From NCBI GenBank assembly GCA_014860565.1, contig JACZJN010000128.1, forward strand, positions 1 to 64,000: 64,000 nt of DNA, in the 5' to 3' direction. The notes beneath the pieces were generated by a model. That model was not told where the DNA came from and made no database searches. It saw only the letters and a program-made list of their open reading frames with translations. Made by a program: the position numbers and the translations under genes. Positions within the stretch are counted from its first letter, which is position 1. Each line of letters starts with the position of its first letter. Positions 1 through 8,255 of this stretch are shown here, piece by piece. Source of the stretch: Bacteroidota bacterium. GTDB taxonomy: Bacteria; Bacteroidota; Ignavibacteria; SZUA-365.

Positions 1-67
1 CCAGCACTTCTACCTCGCGGAGCTTCTGGATGATCTGTTCGGGGGTGTGGCGTTTTCTCTTAGCCAT
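1..67 (-). mobile_element. IS3-family transposase OrfA, N-terminal fragment cut by window edge
   Basis: Read on the minus strand, an ATG behind an AAGGAG ribosome site starts MAKRKRHTPEQIIQKLREVE and runs off the left edge. A basic start followed by HTPEQII.KLRE is the usual opening of IS3-family OrfA proteins, whose helix-turn-helix binds the element ends; OrfB (the DDE integrase) would follow to the left. Only 22 codons are visible, so activity cannot be judged. The element's right end should lie in 68-260, but I could not fix the terminal inverted repeat without its partner. Confidence 0.75.
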
Positions 68-261
68 GTCAGTCTCCTTCTTCGATGAAAGGTACTCAAA
101 GACTAACATTCATGCTGGACCAAATTGAAGGGGCAACATCAACTGAAAAGCTGCCAGTTATATGCCTGATTATGGTGCTTTTTATCCCGTTTTTGCGGGT
201 TTGGTTTGGGTCTCAAGGCGTTTTTTTGCTGTTTAATATTTCGCCAGGATGGTGCAGCGGT

Positions 262-774
262 ATGATCCAATTCGACGAGACGTACTACCCCGAACTGCAG
301 AAGACTATGAAGGTCAGCGAGAAGCGGGAAGCGGTACGTCATTCAATCGTTCTTGCGTTGGGGGCCAGTTATCCTTGCCCTCTTCCGTTGGGGGACATTG
401 TCAATCTCTATACACGATACTTCACGCATCGGCGGCAGGTCGACCTTTACGACGGGTTGATTGCCTTGCTCGAGAAAATGGCAGACGACAAGCTGATCAT
501 CTTCCAGTATCATCGCGAGAAACTGTCGGCAGTCGGGCTGAAGAAGAGCCAGGAGACGAAGAACATGCTGAATCTCCCCCCATGCCTCGCCCCCTTGAAG
601 GCATGTTATGCCAGCAGTTGTGCGCACCATGTAAGCTGCCACATCTACCTTGAATCATTCCATCGGCTGGAAAAAAGGAAGAAGGATACAGCTGGACACA
701 GATCCAAGAAGGAAGTCTTCGAACAGGCCGGGATGGAGGTCAATCCACGTCATTCCACGGAGGTGACGATGTAG
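262..774 (+). CDS. Hypothetical protein in the integrated element
   Basis: I do not recognise this 170-residue protein. The frame is open from 85, but the first 59 codons look like non-coding IS-end sequence, so the ATG at 262 (MIQFDETYYPELQK) is preferred. The first ~95 residues are a plausible folded, mostly helical domain (VRHSIVLALGA, LYDGLIALLEKMADDKLI) that could be a small winged helix. The C-terminal third is rich in Cys and His and less convincing. A strong terminator follows at 813, supporting a real transcription unit. It sits between an IS fragment and an integrase, so it is likely cargo of the island. Confidence 0.45.
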   Translation: MIQFDETYYPELQKTMKVSEKREAVRHSIVLALGASYPCPLPLGDIVNLYTRYFTHRRQVDLYDGLIALLEKMADDKLIIFQYHREKLSAVGLKKSQETKNMLNLPPCLAPLKACYASSCAHHVSCHIYLESFHRLEKRKKDTAGHRSKKEVFEQAGMEVNPRHSTEVTM

Positions 775-812
775 TCTTCAACGATTGAAATAGTTTACGG
801 TACGAAATGAAG

Positions 813-844
813 GGCTGCTTTGTGCATGAAGCAGCCATTTTTAT
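813..844 (+). terminator. Rho-independent terminator after the hypothetical gene
   Basis: GGCTGCTT (813-820) pairs perfectly with AAGCAGCC (829-836) across an 8-base loop, followed by ATTTTTATT. It lies 38 bases after the stop of the plus-strand ORF at 262-774. Confidence 0.75.
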
Positions 845-947
845 TGCCATTCCTTCGTACCGGACCATGCGGACTCGAATCCCGTGGAGGCAAATTCCCC
901 GTCCAGGTGCAGCTGGCGATCAACCACTCTCAACCCTTGTATCTGTG

Positions 948-979
948 TGACGGGTCTGCATGCCCGTCATTATTTTTTC
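948..979 (+). terminator. Second hairpin with T-run, plus strand
   Basis: TGACGGG (948-954) pairs with CCCGTCA (963-969) and is followed by TTATTTTTTC. It stands just beyond the 3' end of the minus-strand integrase, so it may insulate that gene from plus-strand transcripts. I see no gene between the two hairpins (845-947). Confidence 0.55.
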
Positions 980-997
980 TGGAAGCGGCGGATTATG

Positions 998-2008
998 TCA
1001 CAGGTTCAATCTGTCGACGATGTCGTGCATGGTCTCCGGTTGCAGATGCGCATAGATTTCTGTTGTCTTCGTGTCGGCATGTCCAAGGAGCCTGCCCACT
1101 TGGTACAATGAGACGCCGTCCTGCACCAGCCATGACGCGAAGGTATGCCGCAAGGCATGAAAATGTAATTCGTCTCGCATCCCCAATCGCCGGATGGTTT
1201 TCTTGAATGCGTGGGTAAGCCAGTCCTGTTTGATCCGTAGCCCTGCCTGCGTGAAGACGACCTTTTCGCGCATCTGTCGACGACGATCAAGGACTGCTTT
1301 TGCATCTCCATTGAGTGGGACCACACGGTACTTCCCCGTCTTGGTGCGGAAAGACTCCGTGTTGACGATCTTCACGACGCGGTTGGTGAGGTCGACATGG
1401 GGCCACGTAAGGGCAAGCATTTCGCCCATACGCATTCCCGTCGCTACGGCCACGATGATGATATCCCGAAGCCAATCCGCGGTCGTACCGTCAATGAGGG
1501 TACGCACTTCGTCGCGAGTGAAATAGACTGGCATCTTTTCCGGCACTCGCAGCTTGCGAATTCCGACGAACGGATTTTTTTCGATGTATCCCCAACGCAC
1601 CGCATGGTTGAAGGCCGCCTTGAGAGTCGACAGCTCCTTGTTGACCGTAATCGGCTTGATCCGCTTTACACGCATAGCCACATATCGATCGATATCGCGG
1701 GCGGAAACGAGGTCTACGGGTACATTCCCGACGATTTCAAGGAATGAGGCGAATGCGTCCGTATAAAGCCGGACGGTCGTTGGTGCCAGTGAATAGGACA
1801 TGTGATCGTGGAATTCCTGAATGAATTGCGTCAGGAATGGGGCGCAGGAGGCCTCAGTTGACACGGAGGCGGGGACGTACCGAAGCAGCTGCTGTTCGGC
1901 TTCATGGCGGTCGCGTGTTTTCGTCGAGATTTTTCGTCTTCTCCCGTCATCCAGCTTCTCAATAATGTACCAGATTTCGCTTTCGTGACGAACGAGAAAT
2001 GGCTTCAT
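998..2008 (-). CDS. Tyrosine recombinase / phage-type integrase
   Basis: A 336-residue site-specific recombinase that would cut and join attachment sites through a tyrosine-DNA intermediate. The C-terminal catalytic domain shows the full signature: Arg193 (TGMRMGEM), His284 and Arg287 (HALRHTFASW), His310 (LLGHAD) and the nucleophile Tyr319 (TTEIYAH), with the usual nine-residue His-Tyr gap. Residues ~60-145 form the SAM-like core-binding domain. I start at 2008 (MKPFLVRHESEIW) behind GAGAGGA; the frame is open 50 codons further but that part overlaps the tRNA 3' region and looks non-coding. The gene lies directly downstream of tRNA-Arg, the classic place for an island integrase, and appears intact. 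Confidence 0.93.
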   Translation of the reverse strand: MKPFLVRHESEIWYIIEKLDDGRRRKISTKTRDRHEAEQQLLRYVPASVSTEASCAPFLTQFIQEFHDHMSYSLAPTTVRLYTDAFASFLEIVGNVPVDLVSARDIDRYVAMRVKRIKPITVNKELSTLKAAFNHAVRWGYIEKNPFVGIRKLRVPEKMPVYFTRDEVRTLIDGTTADWLRDIIIVAVATGMRMGEMLALTWPHVDLTNRVVKIVNTESFRTKTGKYRVVPLNGDAKAVLDRRRQMREKVVFTQAGLRIKQDWLTHAFKKTIRRLGMRDELHFHALRHTFASWLVQDGVSLYQVGRLLGHADTKTTEIYAHLQPETMHDIVDRLNL

Positions 2009-2133
2009 AACGGTCCTCTCTTGTCCCAGGTGGGTACCAAACTGGGTACCATGAGTGAGAGTTGTGACCGCTGTCGGTCCCGTCACGAATGCCAAAAAAT
2101 GTCGTTTTTGGTCCGTATTGAGCTGTTTTTCTT

Positions 2134-2160
2134 TGTACCCCCGGGGTGACTCGAACACCC
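2134..2160. other. Probable att junction at the 3' end of tRNA-Arg
   Basis: The integrase gene begins 128 bases beyond the tRNA 3' end, so recombination most likely occurred in the T-arm/acceptor part of the tRNA. The acceptor here ends GGGGGT-A-CA on the tRNA strand, giving a G1:U72 wobble and no encoded CCA. That would fit a 3' end supplied by the element. The second copy of the core would be left of the window; none is visible in 1-1000. Confidence 0.4.
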
Positions 2161-2209
2161 GACCTGCGGTTTAGGAAACCGTCGCTCTATCCACCTGAGC
2201 TACGGGGGC
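2136..2209 (-). tRNA. tRNA-Arg (anticodon CCU)
   Basis: A cloverleaf can be folded by hand on the minus strand: acceptor GCCCCCG with CGGGGGT, D-stem GCTC/GAGC, anticodon arm with loop TTCCTAA (anticodon CCT, codon AGG), and T-arm GGGTG-TTCGAGT-CACCC. Position 27-43 is an A-C mismatch and 1-72 a G-U wobble. CCA is not encoded. Confidence 0.93.
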
Positions 2210-2303
2210 GAAGGGTGCGTAAAGATACGAAAAAGCAGTGAAACGTAAAATCAACGTTTTTCTGACATTACGATGCGCACATATCTCATTTTCACATCCG
2301 ATA

Positions 2304-2332
2304 TTGACTCTTAAGGGAAAAAGTCACAATAT
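2304..2332 (+). promoter_or_regulatory. Possible promoter of the S74 fibre gene
   Basis: TTGACT (2304-2309), a 17-base spacer and CAATAT (2327-2332) resemble a sigma70-type promoter about 55 bases before the start codon. The -10 match is poor, so this is tentative. Confidence 0.3.
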
Positions 2333-2386
2333 GGCGGGAGATTCACCAATCAATATATAAAAAATCACCTCTCAAGGACGGAAGAT

Positions 2387-3865
2387 ATGAAGACATTCAT
2401 GGTCTATGTCGCACTGTTCCTTTTCCCAACTGCTGCCATTCGCGCACAGGATATCGAAGCAGAGCTATCGGGTAACACTGCCGCGAACGGATTCACGGTT
2501 AAAAGCTATGCCGGTACCCCTCTATTCACGATTCGGGGTGATGGAAAAGTCGGAGTCGGCCTCCTCAATCCAGATGTTTCGTTGCATGTTGCGGGACAAG
2601 TTAAGATCACCGGCGGGACGCCCGGCGCGGGTAAGGTACTGACCTCCGATGCCCTTGGCCTGGCGACGTGGACGATGCTTTCATCGCTGCCTCCGAGTGG
2701 GCCAGCCTCCGGTGATCTCACGGGGACGTTTCCGGATCCAAAGATAGCCAACAGCGCTGTCACCTCGGCCAAGATTGCCAGCGGGGCGGTGACACCGACA
2801 AAGATCAGCTCCACAGGAGCGGTGTCCGGCCAGGTGCTCAAGTACGACGGAACGAACGTCGTGTGGGCGACACCCGCCACAGGTGGAAGCACGCTCGACC
2901 AAGCATACGACAATGGCGGTGCAGGCTTGGGAAGGATGATCCATGCAGATGCAGGGGCGGTCGTTGTATCAGGCGTTGATGGTTTCCTCGTGACAGGTGG
3001 AAGCAGCTCACAGGGCGCAATTCCGACAAGCGGAGCCGGAGCACGGATGATGTGGTATCCAAAGAAACGTGCGTTCCGGGCTGGATACGTGAATGGACAA
3101 CACTGGGATGATGTAAACATCGGCGACTACTCTACCGCGATGGGTTGGAGTACGATCGCCAGCGGTACCTGCTCCACCGCCTTGGGAGTCTACACGACAG
3201 CCAGCGGTAATTATTCCACCGCGTTGGGATATTATGCAAGCACCGGAGGTCAATCAGGTTCAATTGCGATGGGAGATGCAAGTACGACCAATGTCCTTAC
3301 GAATACTAATGCGAACCAATGGCGGGTGCGATTCGCAGGAGGTATTGGCTTCTTCACTAATGCGGCCACAACCACGGGCGTCTACATGAATGGGAATACA
3401 AGTGGTTGGTCGAATTACTGCGACCGGAACAAAAAAGAGAATTTCACAGCTCTTGATGGAGAATCCATCCTTGCACGACTTCGCGTCATCCCGGTCCTTG
3501 AATGGAACTACATTGGTGCTGCCCCGACGGTCCGCTACATTGGCCCCATGGCGCAGGACTTCTGGCAGGCTTTCCATCTTGGTGGGACGGACAGCTTGGG
3601 CATTAACAGCATCTCAATTGACGGTGTGAACATGGCGGCGATACAGGCCCTGGAAAAACGAACGGCAACACTGCAAACCATGAGTGAGGAGATTGCCTTG
3701 CTCAGAGAAAGGATCACCACACTTGAAGTCGCGCAGGCACACTACGCGACTCAGGCCGCCGAAATCCAGCAGCTCAGGAACGACGTCACCGCACTCAAAG
3801 CGCTCCTCACACAACAATCCCCTCCAAGAAACGGTATCCATGCATTGCTCGATCCGGGGAAGTGA
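2387..3865 (+). CDS. Secreted fibre-like protein with S74 chaperone-of-endosialidase domain
   Basis: A 492-residue exported protein with a signal peptide (about 1-20, ending AAIRA). The middle carries Gly/Ala/Ser-rich repeats and, at ~250-300, YadA-head-like motifs (YSTAMGW, CSTALGV, YSTALGY) of trimeric surface fibres. The C-terminus is an S74 intramolecular chaperone: CDRNKKENF, GPMAQDF and GVNMAAIQALEKR leading into a coiled coil (~405-480). In the family a Ser-Asp-x-x-x-Lys motif self-cleaves after trimerisation. Here the Ser position is Cys345 with Lys350 kept, so cleavage is uncertain. It is likely a surface trimer, not a phage tail, since no phage genes are nearby. One base separates it from the next gene. 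Confidence 0.85.
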   Translation: MKTFMVYVALFLFPTAAIRAQDIEAELSGNTAANGFTVKSYAGTPLFTIRGDGKVGVGLLNPDVSLHVAGQVKITGGTPGAGKVLTSDALGLATWTMLSSLPPSGPASGDLTGTFPDPKIANSAVTSAKIASGAVTPTKISSTGAVSGQVLKYDGTNVVWATPATGGSTLDQAYDNGGAGLGRMIHADAGAVVVSGVDGFLVTGGSSSQGAIPTSGAGARMMWYPKKRAFRAGYVNGQHWDDVNIGDYSTAMGWSTIASGTCSTALGVYTTASGNYSTALGYYASTGGQSGSIAMGDASTTNVLTNTNANQWRVRFAGGIGFFTNAATTTGVYMNGNTSGWSNYCDRNKKENFTALDGESILARLRVIPVLEWNYIGAAPTVRYIGPMAQDFWQAFHLGGTDSLGINSISIDGVNMAAIQALEKRTATLQTMSEEIALLRERITTLEVAQAHYATQAAEIQQLRNDVTALKALLTQQSPPRNGIHALLDPGK

Positions 3866-3866
3866 T

Positions 3867-4664
3867 ATGAGGCCTGTCGTGAAAACTATTTGCATTCTTT
3901 CAGCATTGATGTTGATCGTGGCGGCCACCGGGTTCGCCCAGCGTGGCGACATCATCATTCCCACTGGTGCGGAAATCGCCTTGCCCCCAGGGACGAAGCT
4001 CTGTGCGGACCGCTACTATGCGAACAATCCCGGCTACGGTGTATTGAACTTCGGGCAGGATGCCACGCGGATCTGCGGCGCTGTTATTCCCGTTGCATTC
4101 GTAAGCCTCTCGGCATACCATCTCAACGGGAAGGTAACCGTCCAGTGGCGGACAGCCACCGAGGACAATTGCGCAGGGTATATCGTGCAACGTTCACTCG
4201 ATCAGGCATTATGGCAAACTGCGGGCTACATCCCCGGCCACGGTACGACGATGCAGGAGTACGCGTACACTTACCTGGACGAGCTTCCACCCAGCCTCGA
4301 GATTGAAACATCACTGTTTTACCGTCTCAGGCAAATCGACTATGATGGAACGATCGCATACTCGCCTGTGGTCGCGGTGAACATCGACGGTGCGCCACCA
4401 ACGGTCGCGCTGCAGGCCGCCTATCCCAATCCCACGTCCAACAGCATCTCAGTGCACTACACACTTCCGGATGCCAGTTCCGCACGAATCTCCGTATACG
4501 CGTTGTCGGGACAGGAAGTACTGTCCTTCGTGGACGGAGACCTTGCGGGTACCGGAGAGCATTTCCTGTCTGTGAACACGTCATCCCTCGCGCCGGGTGG
4601 CTACCTCATCGTGCTCTTCTCGGGCGACACACAACTTTCACAGCGGTTCGTTGTGCGTCGTTGA
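3867..4664 (+). CDS. T9SS-exported protein with C-terminal sorting domain
   Basis: A 265-residue protein with a signal peptide (MRPVVKTICILSALMLI..., cleavage near GFA-QRG) and a C-terminal ~75-residue Por sorting domain (AYPNPTSNSISVHYTL, ISVYALSGQEV, LAPGGYLIVLFSG, final FVVRR). Proteins with this tail cross the outer membrane by type IX secretion and stay on the surface. The centre (~75-180: FVSLSAYHLNGKVTVQWRT, YRLRQIDYDGTIAYS) is the immunoglobulin-like stretch often found just before such tails; I recognise no enzyme domain. The ATG at 3867 is one base after the stop of the S74 gene, so the two are co-transcribed. Confidence 0.88.
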   Translation: MRPVVKTICILSALMLIVAATGFAQRGDIIIPTGAEIALPPGTKLCADRYYANNPGYGVLNFGQDATRICGAVIPVAFVSLSAYHLNGKVTVQWRTATEDNCAGYIVQRSLDQALWQTAGYIPGHGTTMQEYAYTYLDELPPSLEIETSLFYRLRQIDYDGTIAYSPVVAVNIDGAPPTVALQAAYPNPTSNSISVHYTLPDASSARISVYALSGQEVLSFVDGDLAGTGEHFLSVNTSSLAPGGYLIVLFSGDTQLSQRFVVRR

Positions 4665-4907
4665 GGGTTCAGCGACGTGTGTACCCTGCGCACTCGACCA
4701 CAATGTCTGGCGCGGATTTTGTGGCATACCCATTTTTCATAGACATGTCGACCCAACGACGTTTTGTGGTAAGGTTGAAAAACATCGAACTTCCAAATCC
4801 CTGGTGTATCGACGACGCGTCGTACCTGCAACGATGATATTCAGGGGCATCGAGATGATCCAGATTCGTGTTGCGAGATAAAAGGTACTTTGAAATGCTA
4901 GGGAAAA

Positions 4908-6890
4908 ATGACAATATGCCTTGATCCCTGGCCGACAGCAGAAAATACATCACCGTACCCACGTCCTCTCCACATGAAAACTCAGAACAGTTCGTCCGCC
5001 CATCGCGAACAGGAGTTGCAGAATCTGCTGCATCAGACCATCCTCCGCACTGCCATGGACGGTTTCTGGATGGTCGATCTCAAGGGACGTCTTCTGGAGA
5101 TCAACGAGGCGTACTGCCGCATGAGCGGATACACGGAAGAAGAGCTCCTGAACATGCGCGTCAGTGACCTGGATGCGAGCGACTCTCCGGATGATTTCAG
5201 CCAACACATCGAAACAGTCATTCGCCTCGGTTCCCAGCGCTTTGAAACCCGGCACCGGCGCAAGGATGGCACGCTGTATGAAGTCGAAATCAGCGTTCAG
5301 TATCAACCGGAGAGCGATGGACGGCTGGTCGCGTTTCTCCGAGACATCACCGAGCGGAGGCTCGCGGAGGAGCGGTTGCGCGAAAACCAGGAATTGTTCG
5401 CCCAGTTCATGCTCCACTCCCCTGTCTATGCCTATATAAAGAAGGTCACCGCCACGGAAAGCCGTGTCATACAGGCCAGTGAAAACTATATCGACATGGT
5501 GGGAATTCCCGGCAGCGCGATGCGCGACAAATCCATGCACGAACTATTCCCCGCGGAGTTTGCCGATAAAATGACCGCGGATGATTATTCCGTGGTCCAG
5601 AACGGAGTAGTACTGCATTTGCCCGAAGAGTTCAACGGCAGGTATTATACCACCATCAAGTTCCCCATCGGGTTGCGCGGAGACACGCTGCTCGCGGGAT
5701 ACACGATCGATATCACGGATCAGAAACTCGCCGAAATCGCACTGCAGGAAAAAGAGAAATTACTGCTTGAATCCCAGGCCGTCGCCAACCTGGGAACCTA
5801 CGTCTGGGATATCCCGTCAGGCATGTGGGTAGGTTCTCAGGTGCTCGACAGGATTTTCGGCATCGATGAAAGCTACGTCCGCTCGCTCGCTGGCTGGGCA
5901 GCCATCATTCATCCCGACTGGCGAGAGGCGATGAATGAATATCTCGTCGATGAAGTCGTCGGGAAGCGGCAATTCTTCGACAGGGAGTACAAAATCATCC
6001 ATCAGAGCAGCGGTCAGGAGCGGTGGGTACACGGTCTCGGAAGACTTGAATTCGACGACTTCGATCAACCCATTCGCCTGATCGGTACGATTTCCGATAT
6101 CACGGCGCGCAAGCTGGAGGAGCAGGAACTGCTGCATGCCAAGGAACACGCCGAACGCATGGGCAAACTCAAGGATGCGTTCATTGCAAACATCTCGCAC
6201 GAAATCCGGACGCCGCTGAATTCCATACTCGGGTTCAGCACAATCATCGAAGAACGCTGCAAAACCGAGCTCGACGAGACGGAACAGGGGTACTTCGATC
6301 ATGTCCGCTTCGCCGCGCAGCGCCTCATGCGCACGGTCGATCTTATCCTGGTCCTTTCCCGGATTCAGGCAGGCGACATTCAACAGCAGCCCCAGAGGTT
6401 CGACCTGCCGTCGCAGCTGGGGAAACTCGTCGAATCGTTCGGTTTGGCCGCCGGACAGAAAGGGCTCGAGATTTCATTTCTGAACGACATCGGCGATATC
6501 AGCGTCACATCGGATCAGTACTGCCTCACCGAGGCGATCAGTAATCTCCTTCATAATGCCATTAAATTCACCGAACACGGCGCCGTCACGGTCCGCCTCG
6601 AAAAATCACCGGACGCTCGCACCATTCTCAGTATTTCCGATACAGGCATCGGAATATCAGAAGAGTACAGCCCCTATCTCTTCGAGCCGTATTCACAGGA
6701 AGAAATCGGCTACTCGCGCCGCTTCGAGGGCATCGGTCTCGGCATGACACTCGTAAAGAAGTATCTCGATCTGCTGGCGTTGCCGATTTCATTTCAAAGC
6801 AGCAAGGGAGAAGGAACGGTGTTCAGCATCGATCTCTCATCCGTCATCTCGAATGCACCGCAGTGTGAAACCGAAACCCTCCTGCCGTGA
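4908..6890 (+). CDS. Orphan PAS-domain sensor histidine kinase
   Basis: A 660-residue, probably cytosolic kinase with three sensor modules: a PAS/PAC unit (~45-155, ending FLRDITERR), a divergent PAS (~165-275, ending GYTIDITDQ) and a PAS with PAC (~290-405, ending IGTISDITARK). HisKA follows, with phosphoacceptor His431 in ANISHEIRTPLNS, then HATPase_c with N-box NLLHNAIKF and G boxes DTGIGI and EGIGLGM. There is no membrane segment and no receiver domain, and no response regulator lies beside it. The start at 4908 follows AGGG; an in-frame ATG at 4974 is possible and would not cut a domain. The 243 bases before it show no gene. Confidence 0.92.
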   Translation: MTICLDPWPTAENTSPYPRPLHMKTQNSSSAHREQELQNLLHQTILRTAMDGFWMVDLKGRLLEINEAYCRMSGYTEEELLNMRVSDLDASDSPDDFSQHIETVIRLGSQRFETRHRRKDGTLYEVEISVQYQPESDGRLVAFLRDITERRLAEERLRENQELFAQFMLHSPVYAYIKKVTATESRVIQASENYIDMVGIPGSAMRDKSMHELFPAEFADKMTADDYSVVQNGVVLHLPEEFNGRYYTTIKFPIGLRGDTLLAGYTIDITDQKLAEIALQEKEKLLLESQAVANLGTYVWDIPSGMWVGSQVLDRIFGIDESYVRSLAGWAAIIHPDWREAMNEYLVDEVVGKRQFFDREYKIIHQSSGQERWVHGLGRLEFDDFDQPIRLIGTISDITARKLEEQELLHAKEHAERMGKLKDAFIANISHEIRTPLNSILGFSTIIEERCKTELDETEQGYFDHVRFAAQRLMRTVDLILVLSRIQAGDIQQQPQRFDLPSQLGKLVESFGLAAGQKGLEISFLNDIGDISVTSDQYCLTEAISNLLHNAIKFTEHGAVTVRLEKSPDARTILSISDTGIGISEEYSPYLFEPYSQEEIGYSRRFEGIGLGMTLVKKYLDLLALPISFQSSKGEGTVFSIDLSSVISNAPQCETETLLP

Positions 6891-6931
6891 GTGCACGATG
6901 CGAATGAAATTCCACAACTTCTGTACAAACA

Positions 6932-7381
6932 ATGTACTTTGAATCTTTCCAACCGGGACTGAGTACCGTGACACCAAAGCGAACAGTCACGGCTCGAGAA
7001 CTCGACGCATTCCTCGATATCGCCGGGCTTCACCTCCCGATGTTCCTCCATGACGAAGGTGCCCGGGAAGTTGGCCACCCCAGGCGACTGGTTACGGGAC
7101 CGATGATCCTTGCCGTGGCGCTTGGCCTTGTGCGCGCCCACGGCTGGTTCGACCAGGTGGTCGCCGTCGTTGAGTTCAACGAAATGCGATTCCTGAAAGC
7201 CGTCCATCCCGAGGATACATTGCAGGCGCATATCACCGTGGTCGAAACACGTCCGACACGCGATCCTGGCCGTGGACTGGTTTTGCTGGCCTTCGAAATC
7301 AGGAATCAGAATGATATCATCGTCCTCGAGATGAAAGGCAGGTACCTGTTCCGCACGGCACCATCGGAGACGGACGCATGA
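6932..7381 (+). CDS. MaoC/FabZ-like hotdog-fold protein
   Basis: A 149-residue hotdog-fold protein. GPMILAVALGLV followed by VVAVVEFNEMRFLKAVHPEDTL resembles the MaoC-like dehydratase / acyl-thioester family, which acts on acyl-CoA or acyl-ACP. A hydrophobic helix cradled by strands and the phrase KAVHPEDTL are typical. I cannot identify a catalytic Asp-His pair with certainty, so it might be a thioesterase-like or non-catalytic relative. Its TGA overlaps the next ATG (ATGA), so it is translationally coupled to the patatin lipase. The pair suggests handling of acyl groups. Confidence 0.7.
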   Translation: MYFESFQPGLSTVTPKRTVTARELDAFLDIAGLHLPMFLHDEGAREVGHPRRLVTGPMILAVALGLVRAHGWFDQVVAVVEFNEMRFLKAVHPEDTLQAHITVVETRPTRDPGRGLVLLAFEIRNQNDIIVLEMKGRYLFRTAPSETDA

Positions 7382-8250
7382 AAACCGTGTCTCTGGTTCT
7401 CGGTAGCGGCGGCGCGAGAGGACTCGCCCACATCGGCGTTATCCGCTGGCTGGAGGAAAACGGCTACGCCATCCGCTGCATCGCTGGCTCTTCGATCGGT
7501 GCGGTCGTGGGTGGAATCCACGCCGCCGGCAAGCTCGACGAATTCGAGGCCTGGGTACGCGCGATATCCCGTGTCGATATCGTCACCTTCCTCGATGTCG
7601 CCTGGGGGAAAGGCGGACTCGTCAAGGGAGACCGCATCATCAACGCTCTCATCGATCTTGTGGGGGATGTTTCGATCGAGGACCTCCCGCTCCGCTTCAC
7701 CGCCGTCGCGACCGATCTCAACAATCAGAAGGAAGTGTGGTTCAGTACCGGGAAGCTCTTCGACGCCATTCGCGCTTCGATGTCGGTACCGCTGATTTTC
7801 ACTCCCTTCTCGATGGGTGGCATCGATTTCGTCGACGGCGGCGTACTCAACCCGGTACCCGTCGCCGCCACCATTGGCGCGGATGCGGATCTTACCGTGG
7901 CGGTGTATTGCGGCGGAATTTCACTTAAAGCGAACAAGCCGATCGCAAGGTCATATATGCCGTCAATGTTCCCTTCCGGTCTGCAGGACAGAATCCGAAG
8001 TTTCATGCAGCGGCTGCAGACTTCGGAAGGAGAAGAGGGCGGGCGCGACTGGGGCACGTACGAAGTCGCAATCCAGTCCTTCGAAACGATGCAGAACACC
8101 ATCGCCCAGCAGAAGCTTGCCGCCTACCCGCCGGATGCGCTCATCGAGATTCCCCGCAACGCCTGCCGTACGCTCGACTATGACCGCGCTGCGGAACTGA
8201 TCGAGATCGGATATGAGCGAGCAGCTGCCTGTTTCGAGGCGATCGCGTAG
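7378..8250 (+). CDS. Patatin-like phospholipase (RssA/NTE type)
   Basis: A 290-residue serine lipid hydrolase with the Ser-Asp dyad of patatins. The oxyanion loop GSGGARG is at 9-15, the nucleophile elbow AGSSIGAV carries Ser39, and DGG carries Asp153. Length and order match the single-domain RssA group. There is no signal peptide, so it is likely cytosolic or peripheral on the inner membrane and would deacylate phospholipids. The C-terminus (~200-290) is helical and variable. Start codon overlaps the stop of the hotdog gene. Confidence 0.92.
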   Translation: MKTVSLVLGSGGARGLAHIGVIRWLEENGYAIRCIAGSSIGAVVGGIHAAGKLDEFEAWVRAISRVDIVTFLDVAWGKGGLVKGDRIINALIDLVGDVSIEDLPLRFTAVATDLNNQKEVWFSTGKLFDAIRASMSVPLIFTPFSMGGIDFVDGGVLNPVPVAATIGADADLTVAVYCGGISLKANKPIARSYMPSMFPSGLQDRIRSFMQRLQTSEGEEGGRDWGTYEVAIQSFETMQNTIAQQKLAAYPPDALIEIPRNACRTLDYDRAAELIEIGYERAAACFEAIA

Positions 8251-8255
8251 TTCCG

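Noticed and set aside
868-890. A GGACTCGAATCCC word that looks like a tRNA T-arm and might be the second att site
   Set aside because: It does not match the T-arm of the tRNA-Arg at 2136-2209 and no other arm can be folded around it.
2387-3865. Phage tail-fibre origin for the S74 protein
   Set aside because: It has a signal peptide, is coupled to a T9SS gene, and no phage structural genes are near; S74 domains also occur in bacterial surface proteins.
4669-4962. A 97-codon minus-strand frame in the gap before the PAS kinase
   Set aside because: No ribosome site, no conserved-looking segment, and it overlaps the kinase start; the gap looks non-coding.
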